Origin: Pandoraea captiosa
GTDB taxonomy: Bacteria > Pseudomonadota > Gammaproteobacteria > Burkholderiales > Burkholderiaceae
Length of the DNA: 64,000 bases
Direction: 5' to 3'
Assembly (NCBI RefSeq): GCF_902459775.1
Contig: NZ_CABPSQ010000013.1
Location: forward strand, 84,114 to 148,113
The translations under genes were made by a program, and so were the position numbers. Each line of letters starts with the position of its first letter. Position 1 is the first letter of the stretch. The notes under the pieces were generated by a model that was not told the DNA's origin, searched no databases, and saw nothing but the letters and a program-made list of their open reading frames with translations. Below, piece by piece: positions 37,349-46,836 of this stretch.

Positions 37349-39619
37349 TCAGATACCTCGGGAGATAAAGCAGTTGGCGGCCACCTCGAACAGCTTCGAG
37401 TCTTCGATAGCCGCGGCGTGCTCGTCGTCAATGACCTTCATCACGTCGCCAATGGTTCCTTCGACTTGCCCCCGGTCGGCGTCGACATGAACTCGCGTTT
37501 CGGGCTCGGCGTCCTGCAAGGCACGTAGATTTGCCTCTGTGGTTGTGGCGGTTTCCGGAAGCGTCGGCGCAGCGTCCTGTCCGCCCTGGCGGATGAGGTC
37601 GACACGCGGTGCGACGTGCACCGGCGCCCCGGCCTCTGATATCCAGGCGTCCAGCACAGCGCGAGATGCGCGCGGCGCCATCGTGTCCGCGCGGTATGCC
37701 TCTGCGACCTGCCGCACATAGTCAGCAATCGGCGTGCGCTTCGTCGCAGGAACATCGAACGCAGCGCGCTGTTCGCGCAACGATGCGAGGTTGGATTCAG
37801 CACTGGCGAGCGCATTCGTTGCTCGTTGTGCTTCGGCGTTACGTGAAATGGCGCCTTGCAGCCGTTCGAGGCGCGCGTCGAAATCCGCCTGCATCTGCTC
37901 GACCTGCTTCGACGCCTGGCGCTGCGCGTCCTTGAATTTCGTTCCCTGCTGCTGGATTTGTTCCGTCAAGGCTCTCACCTCGGCGTCGCCCGGGCGCGTG
38001 CCCATCGCTGCGATTTCGTTGCGCGCCGCCGTCACGGCGCCTGGGTCGGCCAACTGGGCGGCCTGCCCAGCAAGCGTCTGGTAGCCGTTCTCGGCGTCCG
38101 CGATCATGCCGTCGAGCGCCTGTGCGCGCAGAGAATCCGTCTCGGTGATGTAGCGGGCGACATCCGGGAACGCGCCGGCGTTCATCTGTCGGACGGCGAA
38201 ATCGGTCAAAGCCTGATGGGTGTTGAAGGCATCAACGTCGGAAATACCGAAGGGATGTGCGTCGTCGAGCATGCGGCGACCATACATCGTGAGGGCTGCG
38301 TCGACCTGCTCCCCGGTGGGCGTGAAGCGCATTTCGTCGGGGCTGACACGGTAGTTATCGAGACGCTTGACGTACGCGGCTGTTTCCGGCTTATTCGGCT
38401 CCAGCCCCGCCATGACACGTTTTGCCTGAGAGACGCCACCGTTGTACTCAGCAGCGGCAGCCCGCACGTTACCGTTGTACCGGTTCAAAAGATCCCGTGC
38501 GTAAGCCCCAGCCGCGTTGATCGACGCGACAGGATCGGTAGGATCGCCCCCTTTCCCGTATGCCTTCCAGGTATCGTCAATGAACTGCATGACGCCCTTG
38601 GCACCCGCCGAACTCACCTGATTGCTGTTCGAGCGCTCGCCCGCGTTCTTGATGAAAAGCAGGAATGCTGGCGGCACGCCGTTCTGCTGAGCGACCTGAG
38701 TGGCGTAGGCATCTAGCGATGCATGGTTGTACGGAAGCGCCTTGCGTTCGGCCACTGGCATAGCTGCCAGATCAGGCGGCGGGGCCATCGGGCCACCGGA
38801 GCGCTCACGGACTGCCCGAATCGCATGCGTACCGCCGCCGAACGCAGCAGCCATGAGCGTCGCCGCGCCTATGTTCACAGGGTCCAGCGGGTCGATCTGG
38901 TCGGCGAGAGACTTGTAGTCGGCGTTGCGCAGGATGGCGCGCTCGGCGTAACCTTGCCCGATAGCCATGCCCGGGCCGCCCACCCCGATGAGCGCAGCCG
39001 TCTGCGCCAGGGTGCTACCAGCAACAGGCAGCACGGCCCCGGCTGCAGCGAATGCCCCGGACACTGCGCCGACAGCAGAGCGCGTGCCCACGTCGACGCC
39101 CTCGCGCTTGAGCTCTTCCGCGCGCCCCATGCCAAGCGATGCAGCACCGACGGCCGCGCCGGCGAGCGGGCCTCCGAGAACAGCAGCCGGGATGATTTGC
39201 GTCAGGCCAGACACCGCACCCTGCACGATCTGATCGACCCGAGACGTGTCCGACGGATTCGCCTTGAAGGTGTCCGCAAGGTCATACGCCGCGTTGCCCA
39301 GGCGCGATTCGAACAGTTGGCCGGCGCGGGATTTTGCGACAGCATCATTCACACGGCGGTCAACGAGTTCCGCTGCCCCGGGGTTCAGCGCCGCGCCAGC
39401 GGACAGCGTCGGATCGACGTATGCTTCGGTGGCACCAGCGGCCAGGTCAGACGCAGCACCGAAAAGCGTCGCGCCGCCCTGACCCAAACCGCGTCCGACG
39501 GCGCGCGTGATCGAGCCAATGGACGTCCCCACGTCGGCGCGCGGCGTAGGCGTTGGGAACTGGTCAGACGTCCGGAGAAAGGAATCGGTCGTGTCAGCGT
39601 AGAGATCGTCGATCGGCAC
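37349..39619 (-). CDS. Ejection protein with lytic transglycosylase domain
   Basis: A 756-residue protein. The N terminus (1-270) is Ala/Gly-rich with hydrophobic helices (for example AVSGAFAAAGAVLPVAG). An SLT domain follows at about 305-400, with catalytic Glu328 (KNAGERSNSNQVSSAGAKGVMQF) and AEYNGGVSQAKRV. The C-terminal 250 residues are a long Gln/Ala-rich coiled-coil region. Such internal virion proteins locally open peptidoglycan during DNA entry. In T7 the SLT domain is on gp16; here it is on the upstream protein of the pair. Confidence 0.88.
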   Translation of the reverse strand: MPIDDLYADTTDSFLRTSDQFPTPTPRADVGTSIGSITRAVGRGLGQGGATLFGAASDLAAGATEAYVDPTLSAGAALNPGAAELVDRRVNDAVAKSRAGQLFESRLGNAAYDLADTFKANPSDTSRVDQIVQGAVSGLTQIIPAAVLGGPLAGAAVGAASLGMGRAEELKREGVDVGTRSAVGAVSGAFAAAGAVLPVAGSTLAQTAALIGVGGPGMAIGQGYAERAILRNADYKSLADQIDPLDPVNIGAATLMAAAFGGGTHAIRAVRERSGGPMAPPPDLAAMPVAERKALPYNHASLDAYATQVAQQNGVPPAFLLFIKNAGERSNSNQVSSAGAKGVMQFIDDTWKAYGKGGDPTDPVASINAAGAYARDLLNRYNGNVRAAAAEYNGGVSQAKRVMAGLEPNKPETAAYVKRLDNYRVSPDEMRFTPTGEQVDAALTMYGRRMLDDAHPFGISDVDAFNTHQALTDFAVRQMNAGAFPDVARYITETDSLRAQALDGMIADAENGYQTLAGQAAQLADPGAVTAARNEIAAMGTRPGDAEVRALTEQIQQQGTKFKDAQRQASKQVEQMQADFDARLERLQGAISRNAEAQRATNALASAESNLASLREQRAAFDVPATKRTPIADYVRQVAEAYRADTMAPRASRAVLDAWISEAGAPVHVAPRVDLIRQGGQDAAPTLPETATTTEANLRALQDAEPETRVHVDADRGQVEGTIGDVMKVIDDEHAAAIEDSKLFEVAANCFISRGI

Positions 39620-39620
39620 A

Positions 39621-41777
39621 TCAGCCTCCGAACGGGTTATCGACCTGCGTAGCGGCCGGAGTAGCCGCTTTCTGCGCAGGCTGCTGGCCGAGGTTCAGGT
39701 GCACTGTCACGGGCCTGCCCATGACGTCGCTCACGAACTGTTGGCCAGCCTGCACAGCGTACGTGCCACGCACTCCGACACGCACAAGCTTGTAGCTCGG
39801 GAACTTGCTCATGAAGTCCGCGACGGGCATGGCATCACGCCCGATGTAGACCTCCCCGATCGGCGCGCCATTCACGGTATTCTCGATGTTGCCCACACCC
39901 GCCGCCTTGAGGCTGCTGGTGAACTGCGATTCAGTCCAGCCGTATGGCATGGCCACTCGGTTCGGCTCGCCGTTGAAGCGCGTGCCGCCGGTGTTCGTAA
40001 TTCCGCCGGTTGCTGCGTTGATACCGTTCTGAATGTCGGTCGAGTTCGGCGCGGTGCGCCCATTGCGCGCCGCGCTGCCCAAGGCGATGTAATAGGCCGA
40101 TTCCTTCGCATCAGCCTCCTGCGCCGGCGGCAGGACCGAGTTGATGGCGGTGTTGATCTGCGACCGGATGCCCGCGCCGGCCGTGTCGTCGATCTTGACC
40201 GTCTTGTCACGGATAGCCTGCTCGCCGGAGAGAATGAAGGCAGAGACCGGCGTACCGCTCGTTGTCATCAGCGGATTGCCGTTCGCGCCCCCTGCCCCAG
40301 CTTTCATCGCCAATGCCACTGCCGGGTTCTGGTCATGCCATTGATTCGCCAAGTCAGCTATCCGTCCGGACGATTGTAGAATGCCGCCGATCTGGTTCAG
40401 CACCTGTGCACGCGTATCGACCGGCGTCGATTCAATGACGCGCAACAGGTCGGAAGCTTCCTGCGGCTGGAGCGGGCTGATCTGACGCCCGGCCCGGTTT
40501 TCGACGACGCCGATCTGCGGCATACGCTGGGCAATCAGTTGCAGTGCCGAGTTCGCGTCTGTGATCGGTGCGCTCGGCACGTCGCGGATCACGCCGTAGC
40601 CTTGCGCGGCCTTCCATGGGTTTTCCTTGTAGGCCTGTTGCGCTGCCGTGTTGATCTTCTCAAGCTGCTGCTGCGTGGCCTGCTCGGTGGGATTGACGCC
40701 GAGCATCGGATCGGAGCCCGCCGCCCGCATGCGCTCAAGCTCCGACTGTTGCTGCGCGAGCGACATGGAAGCAAAGCCGGCCACCATCGCTTGCGACTTG
40801 ACCAGTTCCTGAAACGGCTTCTCTGCTGTGGTGCCGGCGACGGCTGCCGACGTCTCGGAAATGAAGTCGGTCGAGAAATAGCGACCGCTCGAAGCCAGAT
40901 CAAACGCCTTGTTATAGGCGTTCGTGCCTGCCGTCTCACGCGCCTGCGCCTCTGCTTCAGCCTGTTTCTGCTGGCGCTCCTGCGCAGCGAGAATCCCGTT
41001 CTCGTACCCGTATGCCTTCGTGATGAGGGAAGCGCGGCGCCCAGGGTCCATCGACTCGCCGTCTTTTCCTTCGAGTGCAGCACGCGTTGCCTGAATCCCA
41101 GTAATGTTCCCGGACTGCGCATCGCGTTCCAATGAGCCAGATGCAGCAAAAAACGGGATTTTCTCTCGCGCCGTCTTCAGGAGTTTGTCCCGCGCCTCAG
41201 GCCCCACTTCTGGCATTGTCTGTTCGATCGTCGCCAGCGCAACGCCCGCCTTCGACGGATCGGAATAAACGACGTTCGACCAGTTGTCGATTGCGGCAGA
41301 CACATTGTTCACACGGTCCGCGACGCGGGCGGATGCCTCGAACGAGATAGCTTGACCGCCAAGCTGCGTGCGCAACGAAGTCAGATGTTGCTGGAGGAAC
41401 AGCTTCGACTGCGGCGTCGGCGCGGTGCTGATCGTATCGCTAGCATACTTATCGAAGTCGCCGATGAAATCTGGCGTGAAGTTCTGTGCGGGCCCCGTCG
41501 CTGCGGCCTTCCGCTCGTTCAGGTTTTGCTGCCATTGGAGATACGCGTTTGACGCGACATTACCAGCCCATGCCTTTGCGTCCTGCTCCTCCTGCTCCCG
41601 CAATAGTTTCTGCTGAACAGTCGCTTCCTGAGCGATGCCCTGGCCAACGTTCTGCATGGCCTGACCGACGTTCGACAGCGCTTGCCCGATGGCAGGCGAG
41701 ACCGGTGTCGCTTCGGCGCGCGGCAGCGGTGCACCTCCGCCTACGCTCGTCTGTTGTTGATAGACAGGAATCTGCAT
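39621..41777 (-). CDS. Internal virion protein (gp15-like position)
   Basis: A 718-residue helical protein. A Gln/Ala-rich N terminus (about 15-90) is likely a coiled coil, followed by long helices rich in Ala, Gln and Glu. There are no membrane helices and no catalytic motif. The start MQIPVYQQQTS at 41777 has AAGG upstream; the open frame reaches 41879 without support. It lies between the small membrane-type internal protein and the transglycosylase protein, the place of T7 gp15. The role is by position only. Confidence 0.75.
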   Translation of the reverse strand: MQIPVYQQQTSVGGGAPLPRAEATPVSPAIGQALSNVGQAMQNVGQGIAQEATVQQKLLREQEEQDAKAWAGNVASNAYLQWQQNLNERKAAATGPAQNFTPDFIGDFDKYASDTISTAPTPQSKLFLQQHLTSLRTQLGGQAISFEASARVADRVNNVSAAIDNWSNVVYSDPSKAGVALATIEQTMPEVGPEARDKLLKTAREKIPFFAASGSLERDAQSGNITGIQATRAALEGKDGESMDPGRRASLITKAYGYENGILAAQERQQKQAEAEAQARETAGTNAYNKAFDLASSGRYFSTDFISETSAAVAGTTAEKPFQELVKSQAMVAGFASMSLAQQQSELERMRAAGSDPMLGVNPTEQATQQQLEKINTAAQQAYKENPWKAAQGYGVIRDVPSAPITDANSALQLIAQRMPQIGVVENRAGRQISPLQPQEASDLLRVIESTPVDTRAQVLNQIGGILQSSGRIADLANQWHDQNPAVALAMKAGAGGANGNPLMTTSGTPVSAFILSGEQAIRDKTVKIDDTAGAGIRSQINTAINSVLPPAQEADAKESAYYIALGSAARNGRTAPNSTDIQNGINAATGGITNTGGTRFNGEPNRVAMPYGWTESQFTSSLKAAGVGNIENTVNGAPIGEVYIGRDAMPVADFMSKFPSYKLVRVGVRGTYAVQAGQQFVSDVMGRPVTVHLNLGQQPAQKAATPAATQVDNPFGG

Positions 41778-41781
41778 AGTT

Positions 41782-42333
41782 TCAGCCTTGTGAGAGACCG
41801 CCGGCGGCGCGCGACTTCGCGTAATTGATCTGCGCCTTCTGCCCCGTGTAGGTGCCGTACGATGACAGCGCCGATGCACCCGCGTTCAGGTAGCCAGCCG
41901 TGAGTGCCGCGCCGGAGTTATTCCGCGCTTGCTGCGCCGACATCGAGTCGAGCGCGGCCTGAGAATCCATGCCGAGTGCCTGCATCTGGCCACCGTACCG
42001 GATGTTCAGCGCGTCGAGTTCGGCGTTTGTCGCCGACTGCTTGTACAGGTCCAGCGCAGAGCCAGATGACAGATCAACGCCAGACTCGGCCGTCGCGGCG
42101 GCCTGCCGTCCGAGCGCCATTGCCCCCGCTCGCCGTTGCGCCTCCTCGTTCGCATTGGCTTGAGCAAGCGCGACCTTTCCCTTCTCTCGACTGACGGAAG
42201 CGTTGTAATCAGCTGCCGCCGCCGCGGCATCGGCACTCGCTGACTGCGCGTTTGCCGAAGTGATGGCCCCGGCCACGCCAAGCGCGGAACTGGTGGCGGC
42301 TGTGATGGTCAGGAGGGTTATCGGATCTGCCAT
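41782..42333 (-). CDS. Small internal virion protein (gp14-like)
   Basis: A 183-residue protein with an N-terminal hydrophobic segment (LLTITAATSSALGVAGAIT) and an Ala/Gln/Asn-rich remainder, the composition of podovirus gp14-type ejection proteins that form an outer-membrane pore. It begins directly after the GNAT protein gene and ends four bases before the next start. Sequence identity to T7 gp14 is not obvious; the call uses order, size and composition. Confidence 0.75.
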   Translation of the reverse strand: MADPITLLTITAATSSALGVAGAITSANAQSASADAAAAAADYNASVSREKGKVALAQANANEEAQRRAGAMALGRQAAATAESGVDLSSGSALDLYKQSATNAELDALNIRYGGQMQALGMDSQAALDSMSAQQARNNSGAALTAGYLNAGASALSSYGTYTGQKAQINYAKSRAAGGLSQG

Positions 42334-42762
42334 TTATCTCACCCATGCATATCGATCGGTATCACGCCCCTCGGGCGAATATTTGCGCATCGTCCCTTCC
42401 CACTCAAAGCCGCCGAGCATCTTGACCCAGCGGTGCGCCTGCGGAAAATTCGTGTCGACCTCAACCTCGATCCGACGTGCGGCGCAACTGATCATGGCGC
42501 GGCGTACCGCACGATGCAGCGCCAGCATGCCCATGGGTCCGATGTCACCCGCGATGAGTGCCCATGCGCGCACGTTGCCCTCCCACAGGGTGAAGAAGCC
42601 CGCGCATACAACGACACGTCCGTCGATACGGCCTGTGAATGACTCCAGCGGCTCAAGCGCCTCGGGATAACCATTAGCGAGCAGCAGTGGGCGCATCGCG
42701 GCCTGCGCCGGCTGAAGCATTAGTTCATGCATGTCCGACGCGCGGTACGGTGAAATCTGCAT
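42334..42762 (-). CDS. GNAT-fold virion-associated protein (T7 gp13-like, DUF2833)
   Basis: A 142-residue protein resembling the acetyltransferase fold (VCAGFFTLWEGNVRAWALIAGDIGPMGMLALHRAVRRAM, then EVEVDTNFPQAHRWVKMLGGFEWEGTMRKY). Podoviruses of the T7 and BPP-1 groups carry such a protein between the tail nozzle and the ejection proteins, where it aids assembly of the internal core. The start MQISPYRASD at 42762 lies one base before the preceding gene's stop. Catalytic activity is not established. Confidence 0.8.
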   Translation of the reverse strand: MQISPYRASDMHELMLQPAQAAMRPLLLANGYPEALEPLESFTGRIDGRVVVCAGFFTLWEGNVRAWALIAGDIGPMGMLALHRAVRRAMISCAARRIEVEVDTNFPQAHRWVKMLGGFEWEGTMRKYSPEGRDTDRYAWVR

Positions 42763-42763
42763 G

Positions 42764-45376
42764 TCAGCCCTTGTCGTAGGTTGTGACCTGCGGCATGACT
42801 GCCACGATGGTCGACGGCAGCGGGTACGACTGCTGGAGGCAAACCCATGGATTCGTGCCGTAGCCATCCTCGAAGTCGAACAGCATGTCGCCAGTGAAAA
42901 GCGGCGGCGGGTTGTCCATCGCATCCAGCGCGGTTCTAAACTGCCCCTCGTCCATGTTCTCGAACGTGTGCCCGAATTGCAGCCCGAGTGTGTCGAGCAC
43001 ACGCACCACGATCTGGTTGATGCGCGCGTTCTTGCCCTGGCTGGTGCCATCAGCGGCGCCGGCGTTCAGTCGCATGGATTGCAGCCGCGCCGGGCACGCG
43101 AGCCCGACATGCACCTTCGATCCGGCGTTTTGCAGGGTGATGGAGCCGCCAGAGACCACGCGCGACGGGTGCGTGGCGCCGTTGACCAGGAGGTCGACCG
43201 TCATGCCTTCGAGGTAATCCAGCCCACTGATGGTAGTGACGGTCATGCGCCACGCATTGGCCGGGATCGTGGAGGTGGACGGGAATGCCGCGTCGACCCT
43301 GCAAACCGCGTTCGATGCATCGACGAATGCGGTGATGGTTGCCTTGGCAGTGACGAACTGTGTGACCGGCTTGCCGGACACGTCTGTGGCCGTGATCGTG
43401 TAGCGGTAGTGGATCTGGCGGCCAACATCCGATGCGGACCACACGGGAGACCCGGCCACGAACGGCACATTGACGGCGTGCGCCGTGGTAGCGTCAGCGC
43501 CAGGCGTAAGCGTTGCGCCAATGACGTTGTCGAGCGTGAGTCCGCAGTCGACATAGAAGCTGTCTTCGGGATCGTCGTCCGGCTGGCGCTCGCGATCCAT
43601 GTAGCAGACGTACCGCTTCGTCGCACCGTTGACGGTCAGGCGGATGATCCCCCACAACTCGTCACGCGTTCCGTCCGGAGACGGGATCACGCAGATCGAC
43701 TCAATCAGGCCGCCGCCGCCAATCGGGTGCCGATGCCAGCCGCCGTGCGGCGCCTCCGGGTACTGCTCGCGCGAGTAGGTCATCGCGACCAGCGCGCCGT
43801 CGGAGCGAACGCCCCAGACCGTCGAGTATGGCTCCTGCTGGTAGGCGATCTGATTGAGCTGTGGCTGTGGGATGTGCTCCGCGAGCACCGACTGGTCGTT
43901 CGACTGGTACCCGTTATTCGCGAAGTCGTAGGCGATATCGCGCAACTTCGTGCCCGCGCGCTGGATGAACAGCAGCGAGTTGCTGACCTGCACCGGCTTG
44001 GCCTTGCGCGAGCCGATGCCCGATGTGTTCGGCGTCGAGATGTTTTCCGGGCCGAACGGCTGGTTCTCCGTCTGCGAGCGCACTGCAAACTCGCTGCCGG
44101 CGGTGCCGCACACCAGCGCCTCGATCGACGAGTTGAGCGGCTCCATCCACTGGATACTGTTGACCTGGCGGGACACGAGCGTGGCCGTGATCGCTGCATC
44201 GGTCGTGACAAGCCCGTTGAGGTCGCGCGCGTTGAAGTTCTCATAGTCCCCCGCCACGCCGAGCCAGACCGTCTGACCACGCCCGAAGGCAAGCCGTTGG
44301 CGGAACAGGCTGACGTTCGTCGGCCACCCTTCCACGCTCGACCATGCGCCGAACGCCCATTGCGTTGATGCATTGGCTGCGCCGACGGCGTCGGCCGGTA
44401 GCTGCGCCTGTGAACTGGCCGTCGTCATCGGAACAACGGTCCCGGCAACTGTGTATGCATCGTTCCAACCAGTGATCAGAACGACGCCGTAGCCGGGATC
44501 TTCGTAGTTCCACAGCACGCCTACCTGAGCGTCAATGGGGTTGGTGCTCCCCGATGGTGTGTAATAGGCGCCCTTGACGACATCGCCACCGTCCCACAAT
44601 GCCCCGGCGGTATGGACCGGCTTGTCCGGGCCGGTCACACGCGGTGTGCCGGCCGGTGGATTCGGACTGATGGCCTTGTACGTTTTGCCGTCCGACATAC
44701 GCAGCATGCCGTTCGAGATCGGATCAGGCTGGTTCCATTGCGTGATCGAAGACGTCTTCTTCCGGCTCAGTTGAAACAACGAGCCGATGTGACCGGGGGA
44801 GAAGATCGGGTCGGATGCTGTCAGCGTCACAGCACCCGTTTGCGCGGACGCGTATACCGTCGTGGCGGTGGTGTTCGCAGTTTTGAACGGTCCTCCGATG
44901 GGCTGCATTGTGGTCAGCGTCCAGTTCGTGGGCGCCAAGCGAGACAGCTTACGCGGCGCGAACTTCGGATGCGTGATGTACACAACATCGGCAGACTCCA
45001 CGAAATCAAGCTGGAACTGGCCGTCTGCGTCCACGAGATCCGAGCTCGAATACGGCGAGGCGATCTCATAGGGGACGCCGGCGTTCAGCAGCTGCCCGTG
45101 ATTCGTCCAGAAGCGGATGTACAGATGGCCGAACTCCAGCACGTACGCCTGCTGCGTGTTGAACTGGAACGGCATGAACCAGGCGCGCTGCGTCTGATCC
45201 TTGATGGGCGCGACGAAGCGCCACGAACCGCGGCGCATGGCCGGGCCCTGAATCAGCGGGATATAGTTCTCGCACGTCTTCAGGCCGTTCGCATACTTCG
45301 CGATGTCTTGCCGCCCTTCCAGCCTCGGCGACAACTCGCCCGAGTTGAAGGAGCCGAGGATGGGTGAGGCTCTCAT
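42764..45376 (-). CDS. Tail tubular protein B / nozzle
   Basis: An 870-residue structural protein. The opening MRASPILGSFNSGELSPRLEGRQDIAKYANG is the signature of phage tail nozzle (gp12-like) proteins of many podoviruses. The protein forms the distal part of the short tail and carries the receptor-binding protein. The remainder is strand-rich. The start overlaps the stop of the gp11-like gene by ATGA. Confidence 0.88.
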   Translation of the reverse strand: MRASPILGSFNSGELSPRLEGRQDIAKYANGLKTCENYIPLIQGPAMRRGSWRFVAPIKDQTQRAWFMPFQFNTQQAYVLEFGHLYIRFWTNHGQLLNAGVPYEIASPYSSSDLVDADGQFQLDFVESADVVYITHPKFAPRKLSRLAPTNWTLTTMQPIGGPFKTANTTATTVYASAQTGAVTLTASDPIFSPGHIGSLFQLSRKKTSSITQWNQPDPISNGMLRMSDGKTYKAISPNPPAGTPRVTGPDKPVHTAGALWDGGDVVKGAYYTPSGSTNPIDAQVGVLWNYEDPGYGVVLITGWNDAYTVAGTVVPMTTASSQAQLPADAVGAANASTQWAFGAWSSVEGWPTNVSLFRQRLAFGRGQTVWLGVAGDYENFNARDLNGLVTTDAAITATLVSRQVNSIQWMEPLNSSIEALVCGTAGSEFAVRSQTENQPFGPENISTPNTSGIGSRKAKPVQVSNSLLFIQRAGTKLRDIAYDFANNGYQSNDQSVLAEHIPQPQLNQIAYQQEPYSTVWGVRSDGALVAMTYSREQYPEAPHGGWHRHPIGGGGLIESICVIPSPDGTRDELWGIIRLTVNGATKRYVCYMDRERQPDDDPEDSFYVDCGLTLDNVIGATLTPGADATTAHAVNVPFVAGSPVWSASDVGRQIHYRYTITATDVSGKPVTQFVTAKATITAFVDASNAVCRVDAAFPSTSTIPANAWRMTVTTISGLDYLEGMTVDLLVNGATHPSRVVSGGSITLQNAGSKVHVGLACPARLQSMRLNAGAADGTSQGKNARINQIVVRVLDTLGLQFGHTFENMDEGQFRTALDAMDNPPPLFTGDMLFDFEDGYGTNPWVCLQQSYPLPSTIVAVMPQVTTYDKG

Positions 45377-45972
45377 AGTCGAATCAGCATCCAGGAATCG
45401 TCGGGGAAGCCCTGCGGCGCGCGTTCAATGGCACCGGCGAGCGTTGCGTCTCGCATGGCCTGCTTGTAGTCTTCGGCGGCCTGCTGCCGCTTCGAGAGCG
45501 ACTGCGTGATTTCTTCGCAGGCTTCGTACGCCAGCTTCGACGCGAGCGCTTCGACGAATAACGCATCGAACTTGCCCGGGTCGGCCACGTCCTGCACGTA
45601 CCGGATCTTGAGCGGCGCATTGAAGATCGTGAGGATCTGGCTGCCCTCGATCTGGTAAGCGCTGTCGTCCTGGTCGCGGTAGTCCGTCATCGCGGGCACC
45701 GCGAAGGTGTCGTTCACCTGAACCAGTCGAAGGAAGTCGGCCGGAAGCTGGAACGCCGTGTTGTAGCCCCAGGCCGGTTTCTCGCTGAGTGCCGGCAGGG
45801 TCGTGCGCACGATCGCGAACTTCCAGAAGCGTCGACGCAGTTCAGCCTTGCGCACCGTGTCCCAGAGCGCGGACATGACGCGCGCGGGCTTGCTGTTCTC
45901 GTTGATGTTGGTGATCCGGGCCGCACCAACCTTCGTGAGAGCACGGTTGCAGATGTCGGTTTGCGAGGCCAT
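45373..45972 (-). CDS. Tail tubular protein A (gp11-like adaptor)
   Basis: A 199-residue protein with the family start MASQTDICNRALTKVGAARITNINENSKPA and the later YRDQDDSAYQIEGSQILT and FVEALASKLAYEACEEITQS segments. It forms the ring connecting portal and nozzle. Length and order match T7 gp11. It overlaps the nozzle gene by four bases. Confidence 0.9.
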   Translation of the reverse strand: MASQTDICNRALTKVGAARITNINENSKPARVMSALWDTVRKAELRRRFWKFAIVRTTLPALSEKPAWGYNTAFQLPADFLRLVQVNDTFAVPAMTDYRDQDDSAYQIEGSQILTIFNAPLKIRYVQDVADPGKFDALFVEALASKLAYEACEEITQSLSKRQQAAEDYKQAMRDATLAGAIERAPQGFPDDSWMLIRL

Positions 45973-45981
45973 GGCTCAGCC

Positions 45982-46206
45982 TTAGCCCGGCATGTTGAAC
46001 TTGCCGGACGTCTCGATGTAGGCGTGCAGCTTGTCGAGAGCCAGCAATACCTGCATGCGGACTTGCGTCGACGAAAGTCCAGAAGCGATCAGGGCGTCGG
46101 TGTCGATGGTCAATTCGACCGGCGCTGTAACCACGGCCGCACCGACCGCATCGGTCACCTGATGGTCGTTGCCTTCGACGGCGATACTGAGACGACGTGT
46201 TGCCAT
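45982..46206 (-). CDS. Small phage protein of unknown function
   Basis: A 74-residue soluble protein (MATRRLSIAVEGNDHQVTDA...) with a strand-rich first half and a helical second half (STQVRMQVLLALDKLHAYIE). It lies between the capsid-region terminator and the gp11-like gene, so it is the first gene of the tail block. GGAG lies upstream of its ATG. I do not recognise the family. Confidence 0.65.
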   Translation of the reverse strand: MATRRLSIAVEGNDHQVTDAVGAAVVTAPVELTIDTDALIASGLSSTQVRMQVLLALDKLHAYIETSGKFNMPG

Positions 46207-46221
46207 GATGGTGCTCTCCTA

Positions 46222-46257
46222 TTTGCAAAAAATCCCACGAGCCCGAAAGCCCGTGGG
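46222..46257 (-). terminator. Terminator between capsid and tail genes
   Basis: On the minus strand an 8-bp stem (CCCACGGG / CTCGTGGG, one G-T pair) with an 8-base loop is followed by ATTTTTTG. It lies directly after the cement-protein candidate and could raise head-protein expression relative to tail genes. Confidence 0.78.
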
Positions 46258-46284
46258 GAATCACCGCTTCACCGAAAACTTGGA

Positions 46285-46794
46285 TTACGTGCCGTTGTCG
46301 ACATACTGGACGTCAGCGCCGATCAACCCCGTCGCGGCGATGGCCGCCTGGACCGTCGCGACGATGTCGAGCGTGCCGCCCGGGTCAGCTGTCAAACCGG
46401 CGGCCTGCCAGAGCGGCTGCTCCTGCTTGTCGAGCGTGTAGGTGCCGCCGGCGTTGGTCGCGTCAGCCCGCGACAAAGCCGCGGACGTGGCCTGAGCTGC
46501 AGCGAACAGCGATGCCGACACGGCCGCACCGCCATCCTTCGTATTGCGGTACACGCCGAGATTCACAGCCGACGAGGCGCCGAGGTTTGCGCACGAGAGG
46601 TAGATCGCGCGAACCATCGCGGTCGACGGCAGCGACGCGAGAATGTACTTCGAGTTGACCGAATCGCCATTGGTGGCGGACACATAGCCATGCGAGGAGC
46701 GGATCGAACCGCGCTCGAGACGGCCATCGCTGATGATCGACGGAACCGCATCGCGGTTCGTGATCGTGGTGGACTTGACGGTAACGACTGCCAT
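46285..46794 (-). CDS. Capsid cement/decoration protein candidate
   Basis: A 169-residue strand-rich protein (MAVVTVKSTTITNRDAVPS...) encoded 42 bp after the major capsid gene. BPP-1 and related podoviruses encode their jelly-roll cement protein (Bbp16) at this place. Size and position fit; the fold cannot be shown from the sequence alone. A terminator follows immediately, so it shares the high-level capsid transcript. Confidence 0.65.
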   Translation of the reverse strand: MAVVTVKSTTITNRDAVPSIISDGRLERGSIRSSHGYVSATNGDSVNSKYILASLPSTAMVRAIYLSCANLGASSAVNLGVYRNTKDGGAAVSASLFAAAQATSAALSRADATNAGGTYTLDKQEQPLWQAAGLTADPGGTLDIVATVQAAIAATGLIGADVQYVDNGT

Positions 46795-46836
46795 GATGAA
46801 CTCCTAGAATCGTGAGAAATGGATCGCGGCCGACGC

